Below are positions 63,093-64,000 of a DNA stretch of 64,000 bases, one piece after another (within the stretch, counting starts at the first letter, position 1; every line of letters starts with the position of its first letter). The notes below the pieces were generated by a model. That model was given only the letters and a program-made list of their open reading frames with translations. It ran no database searches and was not told where the DNA came from. Source of the stretch: Siphonodentalium dalli. Lineage: Eukaryota; Mollusca; Scaphopoda; Gadilida; Siphonodentaliidae. Location: NCBI GenBank assembly GCA_032622095.1, contig CP136064.1:260441863-260505862 (forward strand), in the 5' to 3' direction. A program made the translations under genes and the position numbers.

Positions 63093-64000
63093 CATTTAAC
63101 ATAAACATGAAATGATAACACATTATACTTGATGATATTATTTGCCTGTGTTTCATATTTGGTAAACTTACCACTTCTTGCTAGTCTTATCTCCCATGTT
63201 TGTTTATGTCAATAATAAAACAGGAGCATGTATACGCAGATCACCAAGGCTATGATAATCGATCTGGTAATGTGAACATATAGTCTAAGAGAATAACAGA
63301 TATAGTAAATATAGTCCAATTTACCCTCTAACAAAGCCATTAACTCGATCTAACAATTCTAAAACAGAAAACTTTTTTATAATTAAAATTTGCGCTTTAG
63401 TGACTTCAGCTGATGGAGATATATTTATAACAATTCTGTTGCCAGATGCTTATGATAACTTCATCCAAATTTCCAAAGGTGAGATTGAAATATATAGATG
63501 AGTTAGTGATGAGGGTGGGGGTTAAATTTTTAAAGCCATAAATGAACACAAACTGAGAGATCATGAAATTATAACCAGCCTTTGTAGTCATACTGACCAC
63601 TTTAAGAATGGAAGATAAGGCATGTCAAAATCTAAATTTTTGTTTTAAAGATGAAACTGTCCGAGAAGACACTGGCAACAGATTAAAACAATGGAAAGAT
63701 TAAGTGATAATATAATAAACCTCGTAAAGACGAGGCTTGTTTCGGAATAAAACTACCAATTACCTTTTGATCAATGGCCGGATGGGAATGCTATGGAAAA
63801 AACAAAAACATGCTAGAATCAATATGTGTTAGTAAAGTATGCAGGAATGGATCTTGGTGAATTTCAGACAATTTAGGAGAAAATATTTATGTTTTGTTTC
63901 ACAAGAAAATTTATTAGGGACATATTTATCTTTTTTATGGGTAATTACATGGCGTTTTTCATGTTCTTTAAGAATAAAATGATTGTTTCAAGAGATGACA
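63093..64000. other. No recognised feature
   Basis: AT-rich to the window edge. No exon, RNA gene or shared repeat was identified. Confidence 0.45.

Overview
The window looks like nuclear DNA of an animal, most likely a lophotrochozoan and plausibly a bivalve or other mollusc. The DNA is AT-rich and gene-sparse. Coding sequence sits in large exons bounded by GT-AG splice signals, with no operons or bacterial-type genes. Most of the rest is short non-autonomous DNA transposons and degenerate tandem repeats. The mollusc guess rests on general familiarity with two repeat types (a GGACGGACGG run followed by TATACCCCC, and one ending CAGGTGAGCTAA). No homology search was possible.

Only two coding segments are well supported, both on the minus strand. 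The larger (45802 to 42731) is a terminal exon of 1023 codons with a clear 3' splice site. It encodes a short non-repetitive start, an acidic Ser-rich stretch, several dozen Pro-Glu-Val-Lys-Ser repeats that resemble titin PEVK segments, FGSKFGA repeats and a Pro/Ala tail. The smaller (55745 to 54906) is an internal exon of exactly 280 codons with good splice sites at both ends. It lies upstream in the same direction, so the two could belong to one gene, but nothing here proves that. I recognised no tRNA, rRNA or CRISPR.

Layout. 0-10 kb: old repeats, minisatellites and two Helitron-like copies, one split by a TTAA element. 10-15 kb: a 175-bp tandem array of a palindromic MITE, invaded by a 759-bp nested palindrome and a second inverted repeat. 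15-24 kb: degenerate repeats, a nested TTAA pair and the first members of several MITE families. 24-28 kb: a composite element with a 49-bp minisatellite split by a 174-bp array, then an 873-bp hAT-like element. 28-42 kb: a dense MITE field. 42-46 kb: the large exon, bracketed by two hAT-like MITEs. 46-61 kb: another MITE field holding five of the seven copies of the main double-hairpin element. 61-64 kb: sparse remnants.

The most striking feature is a hairpin module (arms beginning GCCAATGCATTCTC, core such as GACC-ATA-GGTC) present about 29 times. It occurs inside at least three element types whose outer termini differ but which all sit between TTAA sequences. The hairpin core changes on both arms together, and related sequences in the same window supply unoccupied target sites that confirm the insertions. 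A separate hAT-like palindromic family has seven copies, each with a perfect 8-bp target duplication. Element names used here (PB1, PB2, PB3, PB4, D, E, I, K, B and so on) are labels for this window only.
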